DNA from: Apiosordaria backusii
Lineage: Eukaryota; Ascomycota; Sordariomycetes; Sordariales; Lasiosphaeriaceae
Direction: 5' to 3'
NCBI GenBank assembly: GCA_030549205.1
Contig: JAUKTV010000002.1
Span: 2,976,001-3,040,000 of the forward strand
Length of the DNA stretch: 64,000 bases
The translations under genes were made by a program, and so were the position numbers. This document shows, piece by piece, positions 34,793 to 46,302 of this stretch; within the stretch, counting starts at the first letter, position 1, and each line of letters begins with the position of its first letter. Under the pieces are notes generated by a model that did not search any database, was not told the origin of the DNA, and worked only from the letters and a program-made list of their open reading frames with translations.

Positions 34793-37700
34793 TCACCTCC
34801 TCTGAATCTCACTCCCATTTCGTCCCTCACTCTCCTCCTGAAAATGTCCCTGATGGCCATGTCCCTGGTGCCCGGCCTCCTGAAACTGCCCCTTATTCTC
34901 CACATGCCCACCGCCATGAACATGACCAACATCCCTCTGATCATCCGACGAACTAAAAAAATCACTCGATTCAAACAGCCCCCCATCTCCATTCTCATTC
35001 TCTTCCTCCTTCACCGTCTGCCCCATGACACACTCCCGCTCCATAAAATCATCACCCGCTCCCCTCGTCTTGGAGTGGCCTGGAAGTGGTGACGGACTCG
35101 CTGGAGCAGTAGCAGCCGCAGGAGGCTGTCTAACCACAATAAATGAGTCAAGCTCCATGGCCGTGGGCGTCATCCCAGTTCGCTGAATAGGACTGTCACT
35201 TCTTGTTACGCCTGATGGGCTAGGGCTGCCAGTGTAGTACCGCAGGGGTGGATGACTGCGGTTGCTTCTCCGGCTGCTGACACGACGGACAAGATCAGTT
35301 GTTGTCTCCTCAAGCGCAGTAGCTGCCGACTCGAGTGCGGCACGGTTGAGATGAGCTGCCGTCTCATCAATCAGACGGTTCTTTTTGCGAATCTCTGTCC
35401 AGCGACTCATTGACCCCAGCTCAAGAATGTTGACACGGCGCATTCGGCTCGACGGATTGCCCATGAGGTTGGGCCGCCAAATCTCGGCGTCGGTCATGGT
35501 GTTCTGGGTGGCCGGAGTTGGCACTTCAGAGCGACGGTGGATGCTCTCCCTGCGGTATTTCTCCCACTTCTCCATCTCAAGATTCTTGGAGACGGGGATG
35601 ATCTGTACTTCTTTGAAGCGAATGAGAACCGCAAGAAGGAGCAGTGTCAGAATCAGCAAAATGCCAGCAACGACGCCAGTTGCAGCTTGCTGACCTAGAT
35701 TCCGCTGTGCAGTGCCTCCAACCGCGGTAGCTACAGCTGCCAGAACAAACCCAATGGTGTGACAGATAGCAAAGCCCGCTGTGACGCGAGGGAAGGACGA
35801 GTAGTTGGTGCGCTTGGACGACCTGTTTGAAGCACCACGCGGCCGACCCGTCATTCCTGGCTGAAGGTCCGACGTGTCAAATGTCTCCATGATCAGGCCG
35901 TCGCATTCTGAAATGGCAAGGCCGGAGAGAACACCGATCAGTGCAGCCAGCAGAGTCGGAATTTCCACCGGAACCGGAGGGCCTGCTGAGGCAAACGTGT
36001 AGGCGATTCCCATCAAAGGCAATACCAACCAAAAGATGGTCCGTCTCAGGAGGTGAGACGTGAATGAAAACTTCTTGTCAAAGGTATCTTCGTTGGACTG
36101 CTGCTGATGGTGACGCCCCCGAGAAAACAAGTTGGCCTTTTGGAACGGAATGGCCACCAAGGCGCCAATCGAGATGAACGCCACACAGAGACCAACAAAG
36201 GGTGACCTCAGCGAGTAGGACCTCGATGTCAAAGCACCCAAGAGAACAATAATGAGAACGACTTGGGCATAGATCCACCCCGTGTAGAGCGCAATGATCA
36301 GAAATCCAGGCTGGCGAAGCATCTCCAACGACAGCAAAATACCATGGTACACCTCTTGTCCCCACCATGTAGGGCCATCCTTGACACGGTGCATCATGAC
36401 CTCACCTCGGGCCACTCTCCTCGAAATCCGGTTGCCGTTTCTGACTTCAGCCACGGATCTCCTGAACGGGGAGCGTCGGACTTCGGGACAGATAACGTTC
36501 AAAAGAAGAATGGACATGATGAGGATGATGCTGACATAGAATCCCCATGATGGGTTTGCGCTGTCGATGATGACTGCTCCGAGCAAAAATCCGATCCCAA
36601 GAGAGCCAGTGTAACACCATGTCCAGAGTCCCAACTAAGCACCCATGCCCCCTCCATGTCTCCGCACGTCGTGCTTGTCCACAATCTCCTGGTGCGGGTT
36701 GCCACTCATCAAGGACGCCCCAAACAGATCCGTCAGGATGGAGTGGAAGTTCATGCTGGAAAAGCCCAATGTAAGGCCCATGAAAGCACGTGAACTCAAC
36801 AGAGCCCATCTCCAGGTACTGACGTAGGGTGATCGTGGCTGGCTAACCGTGATGGCCTGCGGAAAAAGAAGAGGCATGGCCAAAACCAAGCTCGACAGGA
36901 TATAGGGCTTTCGGCCATGAAGAAGTGGCAGAGGCCAAAAGAAGAAGCTTGGTATGGCTAGACCAATGTAGAAGAAAACATTGCCAAGGATGGCATAATG
37001 TTGCAGATCGGCAATCATGTATTGAATCGACGGCACCATCCCAGCGTATATGCCGATAAGAACCCCAATGACAGCAGTACTCAGACAAGCAACTGTTGCA
37101 ACAAAGCGTTTGCGGACCGTCGACCAGTCCCGAGCAATAGGATGGCGTCGATATGCCCGAGCCAGGCTGAAGCCCTGGTAGCCCCTGAGACTGACATGCG
37201 CTTTTCCACGAAGGTTGATGCGCCTGCTATCAATGCCATTCTCGGGATGAGGGTCATCCTGCTCAAAATGATCCTCTTGGGCAGCATATGATCTCTCGGC
37301 CGATCCCCCGACTCCGTCTGTCTCGTGAAGCAGACTGTCCTCCATCGAATCGTCAGGATGATGGTCAGTAGCACCGTCGAAGCTCCAGGAGATTGATTTC
37401 CGGACCCTTGCCGAAATCGACTTTCCCGCAGGCCGCAGTTTGGCATCAGGTCTTGAGCGGGTGTCATCGGGAGGGACATCCTCCTCTTTTGCACGCTGAA
37501 AGCTGAACCGATGATTGAGCAAGGGGAAGCGACGGCAGCTGCGGCACTTCTTGACCTTCTTGGACCCTCTACTCATCAGGATACATCCTTCCTCAGAGAG
37601 AGAATCGTTTTGGCCATGATCGTGCCGTCTGGAAGGGACGTGTGTGAACGGGCTCACTGGGGGTGACAGTTCCTGAAATCGACTCCGTTGGAGGTCTGAA

Positions 37701-38714
37701 AGTGGGACATGCACTATGCCAGTGTTGAGCTTCCTGAGACTCGTGACCCTCTTCGGAATTTCGATTCTGACGTTCCTACTGTGCATCCCAGGAACTGACC
37801 GATGGTGTTTGGGCACATGAGAAGACTGGATAATCGGAGAGCGTGGTGTAACAACCTTGTCAGCCGACTTCTTGTGAATAGGAGGAGAAGGTGGAAGCTG
37901 TTCGTCATCACTCGACTCATAGACGCTAGGTAGGCTCTCGTGCACACTTGGTGGAGAGCTGTGGCAGTCTGGCTGATGGTCCACAGTTCCAAGAATCTCA
38001 AGGCATTGATGGTCATCTTGATCAACAGCCTGATTCGCCAAATCCATAGCCTTGTTGAGAAGCTGCTCCATGTTGCTCACAGTTCGCTTGAATCGGGCAT
38101 CCAAAGACGTTGATGCGGTCGAATTGCCGGTGAGGTTTCTGATCCTCCCTGAAACGGGAGACGCTGGTTGATCACCTTCGACAAATTCAACTGTGGTCTT
38201 CTTCGCTGGTAGCTCCGTTAATTTCGACTGGTACGTCTCGTATGGCTTGATGAGATCACGGAAGAATGAAGTTGGACGACTGAGGTCCAGCTTCCTTGGC
38301 GTTGATGTTCCGGCCGAGTGAGAATCGTACTTTGAATTTGAGATGGCGGCGCCTGTGGTTGCACGGCGAGGCTCAACAGAAGATGCCTGGTAAAAGTTAG
38401 CCGAGAGCGTAAAATCATGCTGAACCAAGCAAGGTTTTGCCAACCTTCTTGTTTGCAGATGTTGACTCTACATCCGAATCCCTGGCTGCTTCAGACAATG
38501 ATTCCCAATACGCAACCAACTCGGATGCCGACTTTGATGTTTCAGCTCGGCGAGTCCTTGCTCTTCTCTTTGCACCTGATTTGCTTCTTTGGGGCTCGGT
38601 CAAAGGACGAAGACCAATGCCTAGAAGACTGTCGGTGCATGGCTGAACCTTTGGCACAACGCAATGGCCTGGGTGGGCAGTGGGAAGAAACCCACGCTCC
38701 AACGGTCGCAACAT
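34793..38714 (-). CDS. Large MFS-type membrane transporter with long cytosolic N-terminus; internal in-frame TAG
   Basis: Exon A is 38714-38445 (90 codons from MLRPLERGF), the intron is 38444-38387, and exon B is 38386-34793. About 500 disordered residues precede the membrane domain, with motifs RGYQGFSLARAYRRHPIARDW just before the first helix. Helices include VACLSTAVIGVLIGIYAGM, the HGRKPYILSS loop typical of MFS motif A, LGLWTWCYTGSLGIGFLLGA, LIIALYTGWIYAQVVLIIV and others. A conserved-looking soluble loop ETFDTSDLQPGMTGRPRG precedes the last helices. The frame is interrupted once, by TAG at 36635-36637 between RRHGGGMGA and LGLWTW; TGG (Trp) there would make an unbroken protein of about 1287 residues. 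A 69-nt intron could be drawn around the TAG but would delete a membrane helix. The substrate is unknown. The frame also continues upstream through another TAG into the next ORF. Confidence 0.8.
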
Positions 38715-38750
38715 TGGGTCCTCAATTTGACTAAACGACCTGCCATTTGC

Positions 38751-40085
38751 CTACAACGTCTCTTCAGGTACGTCGGCGGACTCATCGATGCCTAGGACAG
38801 CCGTTTCATCCATGGGGACGTGGCTGTGGTCTTGGAAGATATCTCCTGCCTCGGGCTGATCAGGGTCGAATGGTTTGAGTACGGTTCCATTCGAGATCAT
38901 AGATTGGGAGGAGTGAGCACGTTGCTGAGTTGGTGGCAGTTCACCGAAGAGAACAATGTCGCCTGAATACCGTGAACTAGAGCTTGATGAATCCTCGCTG
39001 ACGGAACGAGGTGGCTCAGGAGGTTCCTGTTCCATGATGCTCTCATCAATAGCTTGACCAGGATCCACCAGGCTGCTGTCTCGAACTGGTATTTCCACGG
39101 ACTGATCTAGAAATCTAAAGGGCGGAATATCGGCTAATGCGCGTACTTTTGACACACCATGATACCCTTGGCGTTGCTCGTGATCAGAAAGATTGAATGC
39201 CGTAACTCCCAGAGCAGGCCGCACTTTGACTGCCGAGCTGTGGCCAAAGTGTTTGTGGCTAGAGACGTCCACCCGTTCTCTGCAAATGTCACCGCCGGTA
39301 AGTCTGCGAAACCGGTAGCCAATGACGGGAGGCTCTTCATCAGAAGAGTCATCGAAGAGATCCCCGAATGGGAACAAGCGTGTCTCCTTCTCGGGCGACT
39401 CGATTGGCTCGACAGGAGCACATTCGACTCCGGCATCACAAAAGTCGGCCCCTTTCAGCAAACCTGGATGGTGAAGCTTCGCGTGAGACTCCATTGGATG
39501 GAGCCGAGGATCAATGCAGACCCGGCCTTGGATTCCACCACCAGAGTGACCATGTTCTGAATTAGGGCTTCGCCTTGTTTCGGGCACAACCGGCAGAGGT
39601 TTCTGGACTGGCGTGTGTGATGGAAAACTTCTTGGAGAGCCCTCACGGGATCCAACGAGCCTGGGGACGAGGAAAGGCAGAGGGTTGGTCTTGTCGAGCC
39701 AGGGAGGATGGCTGGCCGACACATTCTGCAGAGCGTCCTGGTATGCCTTGCTTGATGAAGGCACAGTCGAGATGCCATCATCGACATCTGGCAAAACAAC
39801 GGGTGCGGCTGTGGAGCAACAGGAAGCTGGACGAGGAGGTACGTCTATTCCAGTTGTGCTCACTTGCAGCCCAGTGCGGAGCTCTGGTGGATGATTGGCG
39901 TTCATTCTGGAGGAGCCGGAATGAACTTGAGGGAGAGAGTCCGATGGACGAGGGACAGAAGGCGATGGTTTCGGGTCTTTGGGTGAACGATAACCGTAGG
40001 GAGTGGTTGGTGGTGGTTTGGATGGCCTCTGTCCACGGCGTCGGAGGAGGTTCGAAAGGCCAAAAGAGCACCAGAACGGGCCCAT
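38751..40085 (-). CDS. Acidic, disordered hypothetical protein, possibly the N-terminus of the adjacent MFS protein
   Basis: A 444-residue ORF from ATG at 40085 (MGPFWCSFGLSNLLRRRGQR). It is rich in Pro/Ser/Glu, with EPVEPIESPEKETRLFPFGD, SRYSGDIVLFGE and no known domain. Its TAG stop (38751-38753) is followed in the same frame by 12 codons (ANGRSFSQIEDP) leading into the MFS start at 38714. Two separate genes on the same strand with only 36 bases between them would be unusual, so this may be one long gene with a TAG, real or miscalled. A 42-nt intron (GTCCGC...GGCAG) could also bridge them but has a poor donor. I keep them separate because related transporters, as I remember them, begin near MLRPLE. 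Confidence 0.5.
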   Translation of the reverse strand: MGPFWCSFGLSNLLRRRGQRPSKPPPTTPYGYRSPKDPKPSPSVPRPSDSLPQVHSGSSRMNANHPPELRTGLQVSTTGIDVPPRPASCCSTAAPVVLPDVDDGISTVPSSSKAYQDALQNVSASHPPWLDKTNPLPFLVPRLVGSREGSPRSFPSHTPVQKPLPVVPETRRSPNSEHGHSGGGIQGRVCIDPRLHPMESHAKLHHPGLLKGADFCDAGVECAPVEPIESPEKETRLFPFGDLFDDSSDEEPPVIGYRFRRLTGGDICRERVDVSSHKHFGHSSAVKVRPALGVTAFNLSDHEQRQGYHGVSKVRALADIPPFRFLDQSVEIPVRDSSLVDPGQAIDESIMEQEPPEPPRSVSEDSSSSSSRYSGDIVLFGELPPTQQRAHSSQSMISNGTVLKPFDPDQPEAGDIFQDHSHVPMDETAVLGIDESADVPEETL

Positions 40086-40531
40086 ACAAAGCGGCCCAGA
40101 GGAGATGAAGATAACGTGTGTAGGGGATTAGGACATGAACGAAAGACGATAAGATGAAGACTAAACGGGGGCAAAGAATGAATGGAAATTGAAGACGCGT
40201 AGAGCAAAAGGTGGAAGGTTGGGTTGTCGTCATCGAGGCATTTGTGTGTGGACATCTCGCGCGAGAAAGAGTTGTGGAAGGAGCATCGAGCCATCTCGTC
40301 AGCGGAACCGAAGCTACGGCTACGACAGGAAGGCTCTGGTGCCAACAAGGAAGGCACACACTAGGCTGTCATGACTCCTTTCATCAGCGCAAAACCACAA
40401 CCAAATGAACTTGTCTCACGAGGCAATTAAGCCAAACTGGCAGACTGTTATTAAAGGCCCAAATTTACCACCAAACCACAAAAACGCCGATAAATGCATA
40501 TGTCCCTGCTGCTTTCCCCATCTCTAACCCT
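40086..40531. other. Intergenic upstream of acidic ORF, downstream of IMP3
   Basis: About 445 bases. It includes the presumed promoter of the minus-strand ORF ending at 40085 and the 3' region of IMP3. No gene seen. Confidence 0.5.
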
Positions 40532-41431
40532 CTAGAGCAGATCATAGTCATCCAACTTGTCGCGGTACTTCATGATGTTCCGCTTGATCTTGCTGTCCGC
40601 AGTCCAAGTAACGAAGTCCTCCATGCTTCTTGTCACCAAAAAACTGGGATCTTGTATTTGCTCCACACCAACACGGACATGGCCCTGTTCGACCATCTTG
40701 GTGGCGGCCTGAACGGTTTCGGCCATGCGTAATCTGGTCATGACCACTGGTAACCGCCGTCTGGCAAGGGCGGATACTGTGACTTTGTGCTCGACGTTGG
40801 ACAGCTTTGACTTGGTCTGCAATCGACAGTTAGGATTGTCGCATGTCTCTTAGGAAGAAGTAACTTACAGAGAGAATCCCCATGTCGTAGAGCTTGTCTA
40901 GGAGAAGGGTCTCATGTTTTCTCCTGACTTCGTTGTCTGGTGGGAGCAGCTTTTGCGCGTTAGCATCAAATGTCCGCCAAGAATGCTCATCTTGAGACCG
41001 CACTTACACTGAGACGGTGGGCTAATTGCCGAAGAGAACCGCAAATCTTGTTGTATTTGTGCTTTGAGCATGTCAGCAAAATCCTTAAAAAACTAGGACT
41101 GAAAGTAGCGAAATATTCGTGTGGCGGCCTCAACACCATCACTCATGAACGACGTGAAGATAAAACGAGCTGAGGACTGGTGAACATACATAGTCCTCTG
41201 GTTTCTGGATCATATACCGCCTATCGCCTGTCAGTCGCCATCATCAAAAAAGTCGCGGGGCAAATTCATGCCTGGCAACATCATGATCCCTATGATTATT
41301 ATCCTGTTTGTAATTGACGAAATCATGCCTGCGCATCCCACGTTAGCTTCCATTTCCCTTCGCTCCCACCATCTCATCATCACCTACTTCTTCAAGAGCT
41401 TCTGCTCATGAAACTTGAGTTTCCGGACCAT
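40532..41431 (-). CDS. IMP3: U3 snoRNP protein Imp3 (small-subunit processome)
   Basis: Imp3 is an S4-fold protein that helps the U3 snoRNA pair with pre-18S rRNA in the nucleolus. Six short exons rebuild a 183-residue protein, the same length as the yeast protein. It starts [15 protein letters not shown] (41431-41388), followed by [16 protein letters not shown], then [49 protein letters not shown] and the S4 region with [24 protein letters not shown] and [13 protein letters not shown]. It ends DDYDLL at TAG 40532-40534. One of the five introns (41221-41271, 51 nt) has a GC donor (GCATGA) with an AG acceptor; all others are GT-AG. The gene is intact. It is divergent from the mitochondrial ribosomal gene at 41798, so about 365 bases form a shared promoter for two ribosome-related genes. 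Confidence 0.93.
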
Positions 41432-41797
41432 CTTTGTCGCTTTCTTTTTAATCGCCGCTCAAAAAGTCGAATATCTTGTCGTTGGTTGTTCTGTCGCAAA
41501 CTCAATCTACTCTCAATCCAACAGCACCTTGATGGCACCCGCACCCAGAATTTTGGATGGGGAAAAAGCGTTATTGCCCCACATTTTCCCAACTTTTTGC
41601 CTGCCGCAACCCCTGCTCCGCCAAGAAGTCTCAACTTTTTCAATTTCTAACCAATCACAGCTCTTGATCCAAACCCAATCACTGAAAAGCATCTTCCACC
41701 AAAAAGTATCGCGAACCGCACCGTCGAAGCTCCCCTCGACGACAACCTAGCGCTCACCACCATCCACCCCTTTCTGCCCTCCCCCCAACCTCCCAAC

Positions 41798-42671
41798 ATG
41801 TCCACCAAATCCCTCTTCCGCCCTCTCTCCCTCCTCCGCCAACCCACCCGCCTCTACTCCTCCTCCTCCTCCCCATTCACCCCCTCCCTCACCCTCCCAA
41901 CCACCAACAACCGCTCCCAATCCCAATCCCCCTCCCCCTCCCAATCCCGCTCCCCAACCTCCGCCCTCCACGAACTCTTCGGCAAATCCGAGCTCTCCGA
42001 CCCCTCAAAGGAATCCTTCCTCTCCTCCTCCCTCTCCTCCCTCACCGGCGCAGCAGAAGAAGGCCTAAAACAGCAGCACCGCACCGAAATGTACCTCCGC
42101 AAACACCCCCGCAACTGGCGCGCGGGCGACGTCTACGCCCCCCACGACCTCTCCCCCGCAGAAGCCAAAAAATGGAGGGGGGTCAAGGCGCCCAAGAGGG
42201 ACGTGATTGACATGTTGGGGGTGAATCCGTTGGATAATTACAGGGTAGGTCGTCACCGTCTCGTTTTTATAGGTCATTGGAGACAAGAATCTTGGGGGAC
42301 GGGTGTCAGAAACGGGGGTATAGAGATACAGAGGAGAAGGAGGGGTAGAAATATGACGGGCGAAATACATAGGATCGAGGGTGAACAGAGGGGGGAATAT
42401 AGCGGGCCCGAGGGGAAACGAGGACAAGAAGTAAAGACGAGGAAAATGCTAACATGTCTGGCAGAACTTCTCCATGATCTCCGAGTTCATGACCCCCATG
42501 GGCAGAATCATGCACTCCAAGGACACCGGCCTCCGCCCCGTCAACCAGCGCAAAATGGCCAAAGCCATCAGGAGGGCCATCGGGCTGGGCATCCACCCCA
42601 GCGTTCACAGGCATCCCGAGGTCATGAAGATGAGGGGGAGGATTAACACGGGTATGACGGGTGGGTTTTAG
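41798..42671 (+). CDS. RSM18: Mitochondrial small-subunit ribosomal protein bS18m (Rsm18)
   Basis: Exon 1 is 41798-42244 and exon 2 is 42465-42671 (217 residues); the intron is unusually long for this window (220 nt). The N-terminus is a Ser/Arg/Leu-rich mitochondrial presequence (MSTKSLFRPLSLLRQPTRLY). The C-terminal half is the S18 domain: PLDNYRNFSMISEFMTPMGR, TGLRPVNQRKMAKAIRRAIG, IHPSVHRHPE. bS18m sits on the platform of the mitoribosomal small subunit beside the 15S rRNA. Its own ATG is the first after a pyrimidine-rich leader. It is divergent from IMP3 and convergent with CIA84, whose stop lies 338 bases away. The gene is intact. Confidence 0.9.
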
Positions 42672-43008
42672 TTTGTACAATGTAAAAAGAAATGGCATAA
42701 AATAAGCGGGGGAGAAGGGGCAAAGTGTGTATATTATTTGAAAGGGCTTGTAACAAAACATCTGATTGCTGATATCATTCGATATTGGAGTGCAAATGAC
42801 AGCAAATCCAAACATGTCATCGACCATCTTATGTTGTGTACATCCCGCACCACCTTGCCAACTTTCCAAGTGGTTCATATATCTATATATGTACAAGTTA
42901 CAACAGTTGAAATACAAATCGCTTTTTTTACACACTTGCATTTCAAACCCACCTATCCCTCTCTTTACCTATCCCGAAATAACTTTTGTTATGTCGTTAA
43001 ACATCACT

Positions 43009-45562
43009 TCAAGCTTCAAACCTCCTCTCAATATTGTATTTCGGCCCCTCAATCGTCTCCCTCCTCCCCGCCTTTTCCAACTCGGCCCACACCTCAGGGT
43101 GCTCCAGCTTCGCCCACTCGGCAAAAGCATTTTTCCCTTCCATCGTCGGAATAGCATTGAACGTTACTCCCAATCTGTTTTATCATATCAGCATTGTCAT
43201 AGCATATCAGAGATGAAAAAAGAACCTACGTCTCAACCCCAACACCATACCCCAGCCCCAAACCCCTCTCCATCTCCCCAATCAGCTTCTTCACCTCCTC
43301 CTGCGCCCTCCCGCTCGCCGCCAGCGCTGCCAAATACCCATCAAACACCACCTTTGGAATCTCCAAGTCCATCCTCACCATCTTCTTCCAAATCTCCCTC
43401 GCCGTATCCTCCCCCCTCGGCGCCAGCTCGCAGGCCCACATCACAATCGCCAGCGAGTTATAACTCGGCCCCTCTCTAGAGTTGGTGATCTCCCTCCAGA
43501 AACCCAGCGCATCAATCGGGTCGCCAGACGCCGCATACGCCAGCATCAAACCATTATACAGCTTAGTATTCAGCTCCACTGTTGTATCCATCTTTAGCAT
43601 GTTGTGCACCATCCTGAGTGATTCCGCGTCTGGATACCGCCCAATCCCCTCAAAACATCTCACGTAAATATCTGACGTCGGTCGCTGAGCTGGGTTCCCG
43701 TGTCCGCGCATGTGTCCAAAGATGTAGGCCGCCATATCTGGTCTCTTGCGGTCAAAAAAAGAGTCCATAAGACGAACCCGCTCTTCTGTGGAGGTCTCCG
43801 GGAAGAACTGTTTTAGTAACTGGTAACAATCCCACACGCGGGCGGTGCTGATTTTGCGGTTGGTGATGTAGTCCATCATGGCTTGGCGGACTATGGCGCG
43901 CTCCTCGAGGGAGTAGGACACGGTGTGGAGTGATAGTGTGTCGATGACTTCAAACTGCTGATCATAACGTAGGAATACTTCGCAAAGGGATTTGGCGGTT
44001 TCTGGCTCGAGGGTGATGTGTCGGTGCTCGAGGTCGGCGGTGACACTGATGATCCTTTCAAGGGGTGGTTGTGATGCCGCGCAGAGCGCACGGAGGTATT
44101 TGTTGACGACGGGAACGTCCTCGTCGCCTTGGACGACCTTTTGCAGCTTGTCGTATACCTCGGCCGCGCCGCTCATATCCCCAGCGTCGAGCCGGTAATC
44201 TAACTGTATGATCATCGTCTGGATTGTTGGTGGGAGTTTTAGTTCTGCCCCCAACATGGCAAATCTTTCTGCCAGGTAAGGGTTATTGATCTCGGCAGCG
44301 GCGCTGATGAGACAGTTGATGGTCTCGCTGTCTGGCTTGAGTTCCTCGTTTGGATCTTCCGTTTTTTGTGATTGCATGATCTCGAACATTGCCTTGATAT
44401 CTTCCACGCCCTTCTCCTTGGCCAGCACGGCCCACTGGAGCACAACATCCCAGACCTCCTTCGATGGCTTGGAATTGACAACGTCCTCCATCACCGATTC
44501 CAGCCAATCTTGCTCGTTGTTTCGTAGCGCAAATCGCACCACCACCATGTAAGTTTTAGGGTTGATGCTCCCAGCATACAAGGGCTTGGTAAACCATTCC
44601 TTCGTCTCCTTGACCCTGTTGCGTTCAGCGAAAAATGTAGTCATGATCTCGTGAATAGCACTCAGATACTTGACGCCGCTTTCCTTGACCAATCTGTTGA
44701 AGAGCTGAAGCAGTTCTTCTTCCAAGCCCTCCTTGGCAAACCCCCGAAGAACCAGCATCCACATCCCGTTTGCCTTGAGAATCATCTTCCAGTCATTTTC
44801 GGTATAAGTGCCGTCTGCCAAGGGCTTTGGTAACTTCTTCTGATAGTCGTTCATCCTCTCCAAAGCCTCTCGCGAGGCCCCATACCGCGTAAGAGCAGTG
44901 ATGAAATAGGCGAAGAACATGTGTTGGTCCCCTTTAATACCGATCGACTGCTTGATCGCCTCCTCGCCCAGCCCAAGCGCCTGCATATGCTCTAACCTGC
45001 GCTCCACCTCTCCGTAGACCAATCTCACCAGCTCCAGGTGGTTATTCGTTTTTCCGCTCGGCGGTCGATTAGCTATCACGAGTATAATCTTTAGGTCCCA
45101 GAAGGTAAAAGAGTCCCCTCCATCTCCGGTAGTCAAAAGATGGCGCAGCAGTCGGACAGCGAGAAAAGCTTGGGTCGTGTTCATGGACCCTGGGACATTT
45201 ACACGACGTTCTCCCTTTGGCGTTTCTCCTGTTTTCCACATGTGGTTGAAAAACTCTTTGAAGCCGGTGAGCAAGCCTTCTCTTTCGGGTGGGCGAGCAT
45301 TCTCGACCTCCAGGGACCTGAACTGGAGCAACGTTTCGTAGCCGGGCGGAACATCGGGAGCTTTGAGTTCGCGAGGGGGTTTCTTGAAGACGCCGAAAAA
45401 TGTTCTCCGGGATGGCTGTGTGAGGGTTAACGAGGGTGTCGAGGCGGCGAGACATCGAGCGCGGGCGTTGTAGGTCGAGAGAACAGAGGCGGGACATGGA
45501 GGGGCGCCAGGGCCGCCGGCCAGCAGTCGACGGTAGGCATTGCGAGTCAACTGCGACCGCAT
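43009..45562 (-). CDS. cia84: Complex I intermediate-associated protein 84 (PPR protein, mitochondrial)
   Basis: Exon 1 is 45562-43230 and exon 2 is 43174-43009 (832 residues). The N-terminus is an Arg/Ala-rich mitochondrial targeting sequence ending near SRRTFFGVFKKPPREL, a segment I recognise from Neurospora CIA84. The rest is helical with pentatricopeptide-type repeats (for example VELNTKLYNGLMLAYAASGD, and GPSYNSLAIVMWACELAPRG). CIA84 is a chaperone for assembly of the complex I membrane arm in the mitochondrion and is released before completion. The last exon (LGVTFNAIPTMEGKNAFAEW to RRFEA) would be missed if the intron GTAGGT...AACAG were ignored; the frame would then stop soon after GVGVET. 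It is divergent from the membrane-protein gene at 46303. The gene is intact. Confidence 0.85.
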
Positions 45563-46302
45563 GGTGGGAGATGGAAAAGGAAAACTAGACTGAGGCAGCC
45601 GTGCACATGTTTATTTGCGTGTCGTCCAATTGCCGTCGCAATGGCGGGCGGGGAGAAGGATATCGACGGGAGCTATTCTTCCCAAGCTTTTTCGCCCAGA
45701 GCAACACTGATGACCTCAATTTGCTGTTGCTGTTGAGCTTGCTGTGGCGGGAATGCTTGGCACAACTGCTCTCCCCTGCAAACCGCCCAACCTAGAAGCT
45801 TGCACCGATGATTTGCCGAAGCTTAACGTCTAAGACCCACCTCAAAGCCTCTCTTCCAATACTCGCTCATGGCGCAAGTACGGAGGTATCGCGGATAGAT
45901 CATGTTTGATACCTACTGGTATTTATGCTCCTCCGTTCCTGGTCGCCTTATATAACTGTATTATACATTTTCTGTCTTCCGACACCAAAACATCCCACAC
46001 AAAGTGATGAAAATGTCTCGCAAGATACTAACTCACCATGCCTGCCATTTCCAGTTTCTCTCACCAAGTTACCGGGTAGAAATATGGGAAGGAAGCCACG
46101 GAGAGGCAGGTGATACCCACAAGAACCACAACCACAAAATTGACAAGAATTGGAAAGTTTGATTTCTGTGTCTTAAGGTTTACTCATATCCAAGGCGTCG
46201 CCATCTTGAAACAATAAAGTTTTTTTCTCCCTTCTCCCTTCTCCCACATTTCACACACGATAAAGCGACCATACTTTTTCTGTCATTGACTCATTCTCTA
46301 TC
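45563..46302. promoter_or_regulatory. Divergent promoter region of CIA84 and the orphan membrane protein
   Basis: 740 bases between two divergent starts. No coding region or named motif stands out. A pyrimidine-rich stretch (TTTTTTCTCCCTTCTCCC) at 46220-46243 precedes the plus-strand gene. Confidence 0.5.

Noticed and set aside
36569..36637. 69-nt intron around the TAG of the MFS transporter
   Set aside because: It would splice in frame but delete a whole membrane helix (LGLWTWCYTGSLGIGFLLGA); kept only as an alternative.
33926..38753. Reassigned TAG codon (changed genetic code)
   Set aside because: The RBR ligase, FSH1 hydrolase, IMP3 and bS18m genes here all end in TAG at the expected length.
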